From an uncultured Clostridia bacterium (GTDB lineage Bacteria > Bacillota > Clostridia > Christensenellales > Borkfalkiaceae): a stretch of DNA of 64,000 nucleotides. Within the stretch, counting starts at the first letter, position 1, and each line of letters starts with the position of its first letter. The notes below the pieces were generated by a model. The model did no database searches and was not told the origin of the DNA. It saw only the letters and a program-made list of their open reading frames with translations. The position numbers and the translations under genes are program-made. The stretch is from the NCBI GenBank assembly GCA_934272745.1, contig CAKQSI010000002.1:28372-92371 (forward strand), read 5' to 3'. Of this stretch, positions 25,704 through 33,651 are shown piece after piece.

Positions 25704-27918
25704 ACAACTTTTGACGCGCGCGGTGTACGTAAAAGGCGCCGCGAAAGAGAAAAACCAACTGGCGCGGTTTACGCTTGCCCTTTCGGGGAAGGAACAAACG
25801 ACGCTGTATCTTGCCGCCGGCAGCACGTTTTTGGGCAAGGTGAACGGTAAATTTGCCTTTTACGGGCCCATGCGTGCCGAACACGGCGCCGCCCTCTGTC
25901 ACGAATACGATCTGACCAAAGTTTTGACCGAAAACGAAAACCTGCTGGAAATTTTCGTCACCGCCTACAATATCAACAGCTATTATATCGTGGACGAACC
26001 GGCGTTTTTCTCCGCCGCCGTCGTAAGAGGCGGCAAGACGGTTGCGACCGAACACGATTTTACCGCGTATAGAGAGCCGCAAAAAGCGCAGAAAGTACAG
26101 CGGTACAGTTTTCAGCGCGACTTTGTGGAGGTGTACGACCTGCGGAAGGCTTCCGTGTTATCGGAAACCGAAGAAGTTCCTCTGCCGCGGCTGAAGACTG
26201 TCAATCTCACCGCTCCGGACTACGGCGTACTGGCGTGTTCCGCGATCGAACGCGGCGCAGCAGAAGAGCGCGACGGATTGTACCCGTATGCCATTCCCGA
26301 CTATGCGCGGGTGGGCGGCACCTGCAAAGGATATCCGGAAAATGAACTGGAGGTAAATCTTTTAAATGAGATCAACCGCCTGTACTACCGCAAAAAGACC
26401 GAAAACGACGCGGCGCCTTACCGCTATACGCTGTACGACGTCGGCAAAAACAAGACCGGCTTTATCAATTTCACCGTGGAAGCGGAAGAAGACGTCACCG
26501 TATATATCACTTTCGACGAAATTCTGTGCGAAGAAGAAAAGTCCGACCCCGCAAAGCGGAACACCGTCGATCCGGACGTACTGCGTCTTTCGCCCATGCA
26601 CACCGATCCCGTCAACGGCGCAAAGGTGATCTTCCCCAAAGGGCGACACGAATTCACGCTGATGGAACCGTACACCATGCGCTATTTAAAACTGACGGTA
26701 AAGGGCAAATGCGCGGTTTCGGACGTCTATCTCCGCACGTACGAAAACCCGGACGCGTATAAAATGCAGATGCGGACGGGGGACGAAAAACTGGACGCGG
26801 TGGTTACGGCGGCGGCTTCCACCTTCTCGCAGAACGCGGTGGACGTACTGACCGACTGCCCCTCGAGAGAGCGCGCGGGCTGGCTGTGCGATTCCTTCTT
26901 CTCCGGCGCGGCGGAAACGTTCCTGACCGGCGAAAACAAGGTGGAAAAGCACTTTCTGACCACCATTTTGCATCACAACCAAAGCGAGATCGGCTATCTG
27001 CCGAAGGGCGTGTTTCCCATGTGCTACCCGGCGGATTTCCCCTCCAAGCAATACATACCCAACTGGGATATGTGGCTGGTGCTGGAACTTGCTTCGTACT
27101 TAAAGCGGACGGGCGACCGCGCGCTGATCGACGAATTCCGCGAAAAAATTTACGATCTCCTGCACTTTTTTGCGGGGTTTGAAAACGAAGACGGACTTCT
27201 GGAACGGCTGGACGGCTGGGTGTTCGTGGAATGGAGCCGCTGCAACGATCTGGTGCAGGACGTCAACTATCCTTCCAACATGGCGTATGCGGGGGTGCTT
27301 TCCGCCGCGGGCGAACTGTACGGCGACGAAGCGTTGAGGAAAAAGGCGCAGGCGGTGCTTGCCGAAGTGGAGAAGCAGTCCTTCAACGGGGAATTCTATC
27401 GCGACCGCGCGGTAAGAAAGGAGGGCGTTCTGACCGTAACGGAGGACGTGACCGAAACCTGCCAGTACTACGCGATGTTCTTCGGCTTGGTGACCAAAGA
27501 AAAGCACGCCGACCTGTTTGAAACCATGGTGCACCGCTTCGGACCCGAACGCGACGACAAGGCGACTTATCCCGCGGTGTGGCGTTCCAACGCCTTTATC
27601 GGCAACTATTTAAGGCTGGAAGTGCTGCTTTCTTACGGCTTGTACGAAGAAGCGCTGAAAGATTCGGCGGAATTCTTCTATAAAATGGCGCTCCGCACCG
27701 GCAGTTTGTGGGAACACGACAATCCGGGCGCTTCCTGCTGCCACGGGTTCGCCTCCAAAGCGGCGGCGTATATCGCGCAGGCGTATTTCGGCTACCTCGG
27801 CTGCGGTAAGTTCGGCGACCGGTTTATCGGAAAGGAAGGTTCCGCAAGCTTCCCCTACCACGGCAAGACGTACTGCGTGACCATTTCCGGCGGCAAGCGC
27901 GAAATTACCGTGCTGTAA
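25693..27918 (+). CDS. GH78-like alpha-L-rhamnosidase family enzyme
   Basis: 741 residues, no signal peptide, so probably cytosolic. An N-terminal beta-sandwich region with DVGKNKTGFINF (about 249) is followed by an (alpha/alpha)6 barrel. TDCPSRERAGWLCDSFFSG (about 388-406) is the GH78 general-acid region, and the C-terminus holds a final beta domain with the GASCCHGFASK motif. It probably releases rhamnose or a related deoxysugar from imported oligosaccharides. The start ATG has AAGGAGAAG upstream and overlaps the end of the previous frame. A second GH78-like gene is at 10.9 kb. Confidence 0.85.
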   Translation: MQPEQLLTRAVYVKGAAKEKNQLARFTLALSGKEQTTLYLAAGSTFLGKVNGKFAFYGPMRAEHGAALCHEYDLTKVLTENENLLEIFVTAYNINSYYIVDEPAFFSAAVVRGGKTVATEHDFTAYREPQKAQKVQRYSFQRDFVEVYDLRKASVLSETEEVPLPRLKTVNLTAPDYGVLACSAIERGAAEERDGLYPYAIPDYARVGGTCKGYPENELEVNLLNEINRLYYRKKTENDAAPYRYTLYDVGKNKTGFINFTVEAEEDVTVYITFDEILCEEEKSDPAKRNTVDPDVLRLSPMHTDPVNGAKVIFPKGRHEFTLMEPYTMRYLKLTVKGKCAVSDVYLRTYENPDAYKMQMRTGDEKLDAVVTAAASTFSQNAVDVLTDCPSRERAGWLCDSFFSGAAETFLTGENKVEKHFLTTILHHNQSEIGYLPKGVFPMCYPADFPSKQYIPNWDMWLVLELASYLKRTGDRALIDEFREKIYDLLHFFAGFENEDGLLERLDGWVFVEWSRCNDLVQDVNYPSNMAYAGVLSAAGELYGDEALRKKAQAVLAEVEKQSFNGEFYRDRAVRKEGVLTVTEDVTETCQYYAMFFGLVTKEKHADLFETMVHRFGPERDDKATYPAVWRSNAFIGNYLRLEVLLSYGLYEEALKDSAEFFYKMALRTGSLWEHDNPGASCCHGFASKAAAYIAQAYFGYLGCGKFGDRFIGKEGSASFPYHGKTYCVTISGGKREITVL

Positions 27919-27924
27919 GAGTGT

Positions 27925-28119
27925 AAAGAATGAAAAATTCTAGGGATTCCACCATTCGCCATCCCTAACTATTTTTGCGGTGATAAACCGATTTATGCGG
28001 CGTTAAACGCCGCTCGTAGTACGCCCATGTACTGCGCCCGAACGGTCGCGGAAAATGGCGAAAAAGACGCCTTTTCGGTAATTAGTGATGACGAATGGAA
28101 TCCCTAAAGAATGAAAAAT
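27925..28119. mobile_element. MITE-like element with inverted ends and 14-base direct-repeat flanks
   Basis: AAAGAATGAAAAAT occurs at 27925-27938 and 28106-28119, enclosing about 167 bases whose ends are inverted repeats: TAGGGATTCCACCATTCG... at 27941 and ...CGAATGGAATCCCTA ending at 28106. The interior holds small hairpins and no reading frame. The inverted ends and flanking duplication are what a non-autonomous DNA element leaves on insertion. No matching transposase is in the window. Confidence 0.75.
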
Positions 28120-28157
28120 CGGCGCCCCGCAAGGCAAAGCCTTGCGGGGCGCCGATT
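28117..28157. repeat. 19-base perfect GC-rich palindrome (GGCGCC type)
   Basis: AATCGGCGCCCCGCAAGGC and its complement with an AAA loop. A T-rich tract on the minus strand (GATTTTTCATTC) would allow termination in that direction; it lies 420 bases beyond the PHP gene. Confidence 0.75.
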
Positions 28158-28303
28158 ATAAACAAGTATCCGGTTGATGCGGGGCGCTTTTTATAAACAA
28201 GTATCCGGTTGATTTTGCGACAAATCAATGTCCGAATTGGTTTTGTGACAAATTCTAAGGTTTCAGGTTCCCGAAAAAGCGCGCTGTGCCGTTTCCGATT
28301 ATT

Positions 28304-28333
28304 TATAGGGGTGACCATCGATCGTCCGCCTAA
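28304..28333 (+). repeat. REP-like palindrome, degenerate copy
   Basis: ATAGGGGTGACCATCGATCG then TCCGCC. It has the TAGGGG head and the inner palindrome of the REP family seen at 28415 and inside the RAYT gene. Confidence 0.6.
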
Positions 28334-28414
28334 GGCATTCGTATTCGATATAATTTATTTAAGGGGGGAAAGGCAACCTTTTGCGGAGTACTGCCGTTAA
28401 GCCGAGTAACATTT

Positions 28415-28445
28415 TGTAGGGGCGATCATCGATCGCCTGCCTGTG
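28415..28445 (+). repeat. REP palindrome
   Basis: GTAGGGGCGATCATCGATCG then CC. It differs at one base from the copy at 35093 within the RAYT gene. The whole spacer 27919-28578 holds the MITE-like element, the palindrome and these two REPs, with no gene. Confidence 0.8.
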
Positions 28446-28578
28446 TGATTGTTTCTGCCGGCGCGGCAGGACTGTGCGGAAAGATAAATTCCGCGCCGCA
28501 GGGATTGCAAACGAAAGCCGTTTCGGAAACGGGTATTCGATCCGAAAAATTATGCAGCCGGATTCTGCGGCGCCGGAA

Positions 28579-29301
28579 TTACTTGGCGGCGTTTTCCGGT
28601 TTGGAAGTGGGGCGTTCAAACACAATGTGTTCGCGCCGTCTTAAAATTTTAACTAAGTCGGCGTTATCCTTGGGGCGGGAGAGGAGATAAACGCCGCTTC
28701 CCACCGCGTCGGGCGTGTGGAAGTCGCTGCCCGCGGTAAAGATCAGGTCGTTTTCTTCCGCAAAAGCAAGCGCCTTGTCGTTGTGGCTGTCGTGCCCCGG
28801 GTGCCCGTTGAACACTTCTACACAGTCGAGATATTTGGGGTCGAGCAGCGTGATTCCCGCGCGGAAGGGGTGGGATTGCCCCATAAGCCAGCCCTTTTCG
28901 GTGGAAAGTTCGTATAATTCTTTCTGCGTCATGGGGAAGATCTCGTCGCCGCGTTCGGCAATCCATTCGGGGTCGACGCCGTAAAGCAGAATTTCGGCTT
29001 TCGGGGGATCGGGCTTATAATAGGTCAGGCAGTCCAGCAGAATCTCCATACCGAAAAAGACGTCGATGCCGTACTTTTCGCATTCCTTTTTCAAAGTGTA
29101 ATAGCCGTCTAAGTAAAACGCGATGTTTTCCTTCGCGGTCGGCTTTTTATAACAGCAGTCGAACAGCGCCCGCACGAAATGGTTGGTGCAGACGATGCCG
29201 TCGTAACCGTTTTTGGCGTAGATTTCGGCAATGGTCTTTTCGTCCGTTTCCGCGCAGGGGGACTGGTGTAAGGTGTGCAGGTGCATTTCCAGTTTATACA
29301 T
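28579..29301 (-). CDS. PHP-domain phosphoesterase
   Basis: 240 residues. Metal-dependent hydrolase fold: HLHT (7-10), TNHF (near 39), the Glu in FFGMEILL (near 82) and the last metal motif GSDFHTPDAVG (about 198-208) are in the expected positions. Family members include histidinol phosphatase and nucleoside-diphosphate or polysaccharide-linked phosphatases; the substrate is not clear. AAAAGAGGAAA precedes the ATG at 29301. Confidence 0.83.
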   Translation of the reverse strand: MYKLEMHLHTLHQSPCAETDEKTIAEIYAKNGYDGIVCTNHFVRALFDCCYKKPTAKENIAFYLDGYYTLKKECEKYGIDVFFGMEILLDCLTYYKPDPPKAEILLYGVDPEWIAERGDEIFPMTQKELYELSTEKGWLMGQSHPFRAGITLLDPKYLDCVEVFNGHPGHDSHNDKALAFAEENDLIFTAGSDFHTPDAVGSGVYLLSRPKDNADLVKILRRREHIVFERPTSKPENAAK

Positions 29302-29432
29302 AAATTTCCTCTTTTGTCCGCTTGCGGGGCGCTTCCGCCTTAAGTCTTCGGTGACGGGCGGGCAGGGATTTCTATCGCAAGCGGGCGGCGGGCGTTTGGC
29401 GGATTTTTCCGCTACGCCGCATAGCCGAAAGT

Positions 29433-29461
29433 ATTGTACTACGATTTTTCCCGTTTTGCAA
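29433..29461 (-). promoter_or_regulatory. Predicted promoter of PHP gene
   Basis: On the minus strand TTGCAA (29456-29461), 17-base spacer, TACAAT (29433-29438). The remaining 29462-29700 shows nothing. Confidence 0.55.
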
Positions 29462-29707
29462 ACGATTTGCCCTCTTTTTTGCTAAGGAAAAATTTCGGAG
29501 GGTTTGCCTTGGCTTTCTTTGAAAGCGGGGTGCGGCGCCGAGCGGCGAAGGTGGGGAAATCGCGAGATTTTTACTTATTTTGGGGAAGTCGCGTAGCGCG
29601 GTTCCGCTTCCGGCGGGTTTTTGCGGCGGTTGTTTGGAGTGAAAAAGACCGCTTGTCGGTTTTTCCGCAAAAAAAGCAGAAAAAGATAAATTTTGCCTTG
29701 AAAAAGA

Positions 29708-29736
29708 TTGACTTTTTTTTCGGAATATATTATACT
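29708..29736 (+). promoter_or_regulatory. Promoter of tRNA-Thr(GGU)
   Basis: TTGACT (29708-29713), 17-base spacer, TATACT (29731-29736). Confidence 0.75.
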
Positions 29737-29772
29737 CTTAAACGCACGGCAAAGATTGCCGCAAAATTTGTT

Positions 29773-29848
<76 letters not shown>

Positions 29849-29854
29849 GTAAAA

Positions 29855-29888
29855 AACGAATCTGCAATTTGCAGGTTCGTTTTTTTTG
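29855..29888 (+). terminator. Terminator of tRNA-Thr
   Basis: AACGAATCTGCAA pairs with TTTGCAGGTTCGTT (one wobble), followed by a run of T. Confidence 0.8.
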
Positions 29889-30088
29889 CGTAAAGAAAGC
29901 GGGCGGGTATTCCAAAGTCAGGGGTGGTCTTTACCCGAAGGACGATTCCCGCCGGAAACGTTCCGCTGCACGGAAAACTTGCCGGCAATTTTCAGGACCC
30001 CACCGGAAACCTTACGGACACAGAAAATTGCCGACAGTTTTTGGCTTGAAGGGCGCCCCTGCCGAAAGCGTTTTGCAGCACGGCAAAA

Positions 30089-30112
30089 CTTCGCCCCTTC
30101 GGCGGGGCGAAG
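30089..30112. terminator. GC hairpin without clear T run
   Basis: CTTCGCCCC / GGGGCGAAG around TTCGGC, in an otherwise gene-free stretch (29889-30196) beyond the XRE gene. A role in ending the XRE transcript is possible. Confidence 0.35.
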
Positions 30113-30196
30113 GGCGCGAAAAACGGGATTGCCTTTCAAGACCGGGCAAAAAGACCGATCCTCTTTCTCAAGGCAGGGCAGGAGGTTTTTTGCGGG

Positions 30197-30424
30197 CTAT
30201 TGCCTTTCGGGACTCCCCTCGGTGCAGAGTAGTTCCGCGGGATCGACGTCCAGAACCACGCAAAGGTTGGCAAACGTGTCGAGCGCGGGCATCTTGTCCC
30301 CTTTGACATAGTGCGATACCGACTGTTGCGAAACTCCCAGCCGTTTCCCGATCTCGGTTTGCGAAAGTCCGCTTTGCCGAATGGCTTCCGCAACTCTTTT
30401 TTGTATCATGGATAGGGTTATCAT
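30197..30424 (-). CDS. Small XRE-family helix-turn-helix regulator
   Basis: 75 residues, a bare HTH_3 domain. IRQSGLSQTEIGKRLGVSQQ (about 15-34) covers helices 2 and 3, with SVSHYVKGDKMPALDTFANL following. It is divergent from the membrane-anchored gene at 30537, and their shared spacer holds three copies of a GGGCGT half-site. A TATAAT lies only four bases before the first ATG (30424), so the true start may be the second ATG at 30409, though neither has a ribosome site. It probably represses the neighbour and itself. Confidence 0.8.
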   Translation of the reverse strand: MITLSMIQKRVAEAIRQSGLSQTEIGKRLGVSQQSVSHYVKGDKMPALDTFANLCVVLDVDPAELLCTEGSPERQ

Positions 30425-30444
30425 ACGATTATATTACAACCAAA

Positions 30445-30487
30445 GGGCGTAATTTGCTTGACATACGCCCATCGGGCGTGCTATGGT
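30445..30487 (+). promoter_or_regulatory. Divergent promoter with repeated operator half-sites
   Basis: TTGACA (30458-30463), 18-base spacer, TATGGT (30482-30487). GGGCGT (30445-30450), ACGCCC (30465-30470) and GGGCGT (30474-30479) form an inverted repeat inside the spacer with one extra half-site upstream, a natural operator for the adjacent XRE protein. Confidence 0.55.
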
Positions 30488-30536
30488 AGTATCTGTGATT
30501 TCATCGCAAATTTTGCGTGAGGAGAAAAAAGAGGGA

Positions 30537-31118
30537 ATGTGGTTTCTTTTGGTAGCGATTGCCGCGCTGGTTTTTGGGGCGATCCTGTTAGAAGTCATCG
30601 ACAAAAAAGGAAAACAGAAGCGGGGCAAAGTGCCGGTCGAGGCGTCGCCGGCGGCGGAGAACACGGCTTCCGATTTCTGGTTTCTGGCGAACGAAACGGT
30701 TGCAAAGTGGATTTCCGTGGCGGCGGAATATTGCAGAGTTTCGATTGTGGAAGAACGGGAAAATGCGCATGCGTTCGCTATTCTTGCCAAACGCGATTGT
30801 TTCGTGTTCGGAATCGGACTGAACGAGCCGGAGGGCAAGCGCAGAAGAGCGGCGGAGGTTTCGCAACGGCGGGAAATTCTGCGCTATTATTTTTCGGACT
30901 ATGGAATGCCCGTTTTATCCGTAAGGGAGAGCGTTGACGAGCGCGCCGCGTTTGCCCGGTGGGCGACGGAATGCGTGCGGGAATTATTGCAGAAAAACGG
31001 CGTGCTTGTAGAGGTGGAAGACTTGTGCCGCGCGTGCGGAAGCAACGGCGCGAAAGCAGACGACGCGCAAATCGGCGCAGTGTGCCGAATTGCTTACGCG
31101 CCGAAAAGTTTCTGGTAA
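30537..31118 (+). CDS. Hypothetical membrane-anchored protein
   Basis: 193 residues from the ATG at 30537 (AGGAGAAAAAAGAGGG upstream), not recognised. One N-terminal hydrophobic helix (about 2-22), then a basic stretch and a soluble mixed domain of about 150 residues with several Cys, including CRACG near 163. The sequence suggests an anchored cytosolic domain. Its only visible context is the divergent XRE regulator. Confidence 0.55.
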   Translation: MWFLLVAIAALVFGAILLEVIDKKGKQKRGKVPVEASPAAENTASDFWFLANETVAKWISVAAEYCRVSIVEERENAHAFAILAKRDCFVFGIGLNEPEGKRRRAAEVSQRREILRYYFSDYGMPVLSVRESVDERAAFARWATECVRELLQKNGVLVEVEDLCRACGSNGAKADDAQIGAVCRIAYAPKSFW

Positions 31119-31191
31119 GCGCATGGGGTTTTTCTAAACTTTATTTGCGGGATTCATTGCCGTACTTTATAGAATAAAGATAATAAAAAAC

Positions 31192-31222
31192 GGGCGCCCG
31201 CGGCATTTTGCCGCGGGCGCCC
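31192..31222 (-). terminator. 14-base perfect GC palindrome (GGCGCC type)
   Basis: GGGCGCCCGCGGCA and its complement with a TTT loop; on the minus strand it is followed by GTTTTTTATT. It lies between the hypothetical gene and the tRNA operon. Confidence 0.65.
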
Positions 31223-31481
31223 CTATAAATTTTGGTTCAACAAAGTTGAGACGAAACGGATAAGAGGATAAATTGATATTCGATATATTAAAAACAGTCG
31301 TGCTTTGGTTTTGTTTTTGCGGGGATAAGGAAAACGCCAAAGGCGATAAAGACGAAAATTTTAGAAAAACCCGCACAGGTGAGGCAGGGGGAAATGCAGG
31401 ACTATGGTAGGTACAAAAGCGGTAAAAGTGAATATCTCAAAAACTGTACAGAACTATGGAAATGTGGAAGACGCCGGAAAG

Positions 31482-31585
31482 CGCAGTTTCCATAGGGAAT
31501 TATTAAAACTAAATTATAGAATTGCGCTTTCAAACGAAAAAGAAAGGCTCACGGAATTTACCTGAAATTCCCTATGAAAACTGCG
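31482..31585. repeat. Inverted repeat with 20-base arms
   Basis: CGCAGTTTCCATAGGGAATT (31482-31501) and AATTCCCTATGAAAACTGCG (31566-31585), one mismatch, 64 bases apart. The surrounding 31223-31680 shows no gene. It could be a miniature element or a long-hairpin RNA. Confidence 0.65.
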
Positions 31586-31680
31586 GTAATGTCAAGCCTT
31601 TTTGCCGGCAATGCTCGCGAGGGTGGTACTATGACAAATGCGAAAAATGCTGGAAAATCAAACGAAAAAGCAATAAAAAA

Positions 31681-31716
31681 GCCTACAGGCGATCGCAAAC
31701 GCGATCGCCTGTAGGC
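31681..31716 (-). terminator. Terminator of the six-tRNA operon
   Basis: GCCTACAGGCGATCGC and its perfect complement around AAAC, with TTTTTTA after it on the minus strand. It begins directly at the 3' end of tRNA-Tyr. Confidence 0.9.
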
Positions 31717-31801
31717 TGGTGGAAGGGGGTGGATTCGGACCACCGAAGTCGAAGACAACAGATTTACAGTCTGCCCCCTTTGGCCGCTCGGGAACCCTTC
31801 C
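31717..31801 (-). tRNA. tRNA-Tyr (anticodon GTA)
   Basis: 85 bases, class II with long variable arm, CCA encoded. Acceptor GGAAGGG pairs with CCCTTCC; anticodon stem-loop GCAGACTGTAAATCTGT. Confidence 0.95.
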
Positions 31802-31807
31802 GTATTA

Positions 31808-31883
31808 TGGAGCTGACGAATGGAATCGAACCCTCAACCTGCTGATTACAAGTCAGCTGCTCTGCCAATTGAGCTACGTCAGC
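31808..31883 (-). tRNA. tRNA-Thr (anticodon TGT)
   Basis: 76 bases with CCA. Acceptor GCTGACG pairs with CGTCAGC; anticodon loop CTTGTAA within CTGACTTGTAATCAG. Confidence 0.96.
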
Positions 31884-31916
31884 AAAAGACGGGGGAATGA
31901 TTCCACAGCAAAAAAA

Positions 31917-31992
31917 TGGTGCCTCGGGGCGGAATCGAACCACCGACACGGGGATTTTCAGTCCCCTGCTCTACCGACTGAGCTACCGAGGC
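31917..31992 (-). tRNA. tRNA-Phe (anticodon GAA)
   Basis: 76 bases with CCA. Acceptor GCCTCGG pairs with CCGAGGC; anticodon stem-loop GGGGACTGAAAATCCCC. Confidence 0.96.
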
Positions 31993-32027
31993 AGAATGCC
32001 TGGCTTATCGGCCAAGCAGGGAAATAA

Positions 32028-32104
32028 TGGCGACCTGAAGGGGGCTCGAACCCCTGACCTCTAGCGTGACAGGCTAGCGTTCTAACCAACTGAACTACCA
32101 GGCC
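32028..32104 (-). tRNA. tRNA-Asp (anticodon GTC)
   Basis: 77 bases with CCA. Acceptor GGCCTGG pairs with TCAGGTC through two wobble pairs; anticodon stem-loop CTAGCCTGTCACGCTAG. Confidence 0.95.
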
Positions 32105-32125
32105 ATAAATATAACTTTGGGGGAA

Positions 32126-32202
32126 TGGTGGGCCTTCACGGACTTGAACCGCGGACCAATCGGTTATGAGCCGACCGCTCTGACCAACTGAGCTAAAGGC
32201 CC
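32126..32202 (-). tRNA. tRNA-Met (anticodon CAT), elongator-like
   Basis: 77 bases with CCA. Acceptor GGGCCTT pairs with AAGGCCC including the first pair, so it is not an initiator; anticodon loop CTCATAA. A CAT tRNA-Ile cannot be excluded by sequence alone. Confidence 0.9.
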
Positions 32203-32212
32203 TTACGTCCCT

Positions 32213-32289
32213 TGGTCGGGGTGAAGAGACTCGAACTCCCGGCCCCATGGTCCCAAACCACGTGCGCTACCAAACTGCGCTACACCCCG
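32213..32289 (-). tRNA. tRNA-Pro (anticodon TGG)
   Basis: 77 bases with CCA, first gene of the operon. Acceptor CGGGGTG pairs with CACCCCG; anticodon loop TTTGGGA. Confidence 0.95.
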
Positions 32290-32320
32290 TAGTTTCGCGA
32301 AGTTTTCACAACGCCCGTTT

Positions 32321-32349
32321 ATATTACAATATTTGACTGGTTTTGTCAA
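32321..32349 (-). promoter_or_regulatory. Promoter of the six-tRNA operon
   Basis: On the minus strand TTGACA (32344-32349), 17-base spacer, TAATAT (32321-32326). Transcription order is Pro-Met-Asp-Phe-Thr-Tyr. Confidence 0.85.
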
Positions 32350-32648
32350 CGGTTTTTCCGTACTTTTCCGAAAAAATTTTTCAAAAAATTTTATCCGTGC
32401 CGCAAAGCGGAAAATTTCTATGCTTGTTTCCATATCAAAACGCTGCCCGGCTTTCCGCAGAAGCGGAAAGCCGGGCAGGCAAAGAGCGTACGGGGCAAGC
32501 GGGGCGGAACAAAACAGACGTGTGTAAAGAGAAAGCGGGGAAAGCAAATGCGGGAAAGAGAGAGGCGTGGATAGAAACAGGACGGCGCTCCGCTTTGGCG
32601 AGTTAATTTTCAATCCCTTTCTTTGTAATAGAAATTGTCGCGTCATAC

Positions 32649-32748
32649 GATTCCGCTTTCGACCCTTTCCGCCTGATTGCGGAAACAATCGCTTTTTGTC
32701 CTGCCACGGCTGCTGTGTCCGCCAGATTCCGCTTTCGACCCTTTCCGC
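32649..32748. repeat. 24-base direct repeat upstream of spoIIAA
   Basis: GATTCCGCTTTCGACCCTTT plus CCGC at 32649-32672 and, identical, at 32725-32748 (period 76). The rest of 32350-32820 shows no gene. Confidence 0.85.
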
Positions 32749-32820
32749 GCGGATCTGCCAAAAGTTTGCAAATTTTGCGGGAAAAGATTGCGTACAATGG
32801 ATCTGCTCGGGAGGAAAACC

Positions 32821-33129
32821 ATGGAACTGCGATATAAGACCGGAAAAGACGGCTTGACGCTGTACCTTTCGGGAGAACTGGACGAATACGCCGCCGCGTT
32901 CATTCGCGGAAAATTAGACGAGATTATTTCGGAAAATCTTTCCGGAAAGCGGGTGGTGTTCGATTTGTCCGGGCTCCGGTTTATGGACAGCACGGGCGTC
33001 GGCGTCCTTTTGGGGCGCTATAAAAAATATGCGAAATTCGTGCCTTTCTTTATTCAGAACCCGTCGCCCGCCGTTTCCAAAGTGCTGGGTATCGGCGGCA
33101 TTTACGAAATGATTCCGCTTTGCGGCTGA
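32821..33129 (+). CDS. spoIIAA: Anti-sigma-F factor antagonist SpoIIAA
   Basis: 102 residues from the ATG at 32821 (GGGAGG upstream). A STAS domain with the phosphorylatable serine in DLSGLRFMDSTGVGVLLG (Ser about residue 58). Unphosphorylated SpoIIAA frees sigma-F by binding SpoIIAB in the forespore. First gene of the spoIIA operon; the order AA-AB-sigF is complete here. Confidence 0.95.
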   Translation: MELRYKTGKDGLTLYLSGELDEYAAAFIRGKLDEIISENLSGKRVVFDLSGLRFMDSTGVGVLLGRYKKYAKFVPFFIQNPSPAVSKVLGIGGIYEMIPLCG

Positions 33130-33213
33130 CCGGAAGCCTTGCGGAACCCTCAAAATTTATCCGGACGGCGGCGCCGAACGAAAGGCGCTACGCCAACGCT
33201 TCAGGAGAACTTT

Positions 33214-33651
33214 ATGCAGCAAAATCATATGGAACTGAAAATACCGGCGCTTCCCGTGAACGAAGCGTTTGCAAGAAACGCCGTAGCGTCGTTTGCGCTG
33301 CCCCTTTCGCCCACGGTGGAAGAGGTGAGCGACCTCAAGACCGCCGTTTCGGAAGCGGTTACCAACTGCATCGTGCACGCTTACCGCGGCAGGGGCGGGG
33401 AGATCCGCCTGTCCGCTTTTTACGAAAAGCAGCGCTTTATCGTGCGGATCGAGGACGACGGGGAGGGGATTCCCGACGTGGAACAGGCGATGAAGCCTTT
33501 TTATACGACGAACGCGGAGGGGGAACGATCGGGCATGGGCTTTACCGTGATGCGGGCGTTCACCGACGTCCTGACCGTGACTTCCCGCCCGGGCGAAGGG
33601 ACGACGGTCGTGATGGAAAAATCGATCGGCGGGAGCGTCGATGCTGAGTAG
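33214..33651 (+). CDS. spoIIAB: Anti-sigma-F factor / serine kinase SpoIIAB
   Basis: 145 residues. GHKL-fold serine kinase that binds sigma-F and phosphorylates SpoIIAA. The N box EAVTNCIVHAY (about 47-57), DDGEGIPD (about 80-87) and a glycine-rich ERSGMGFTVM lid (about 104-113) are clear. The start follows AGGAGAAC; the 3' end overlaps sigF by 11 bases. Confidence 0.95.
   Translation: MQQNHMELKIPALPVNEAFARNAVASFALPLSPTVEEVSDLKTAVSEAVTNCIVHAYRGRGGEIRLSAFYEKQRFIVRIEDDGEGIPDVEQAMKPFYTTNAEGERSGMGFTVMRAFTDVLTVTSRPGEGTTVVMEKSIGGSVDAE

Noticed and set aside
31522..31845. Small frame with two CxxC pairs that looked like a zinc ribbon
   Set aside because: It reads through the tRNA-operon terminator and into tRNA-Tyr and tRNA-Thr, has no ribosome site, and the Cys pairs are probably chance.
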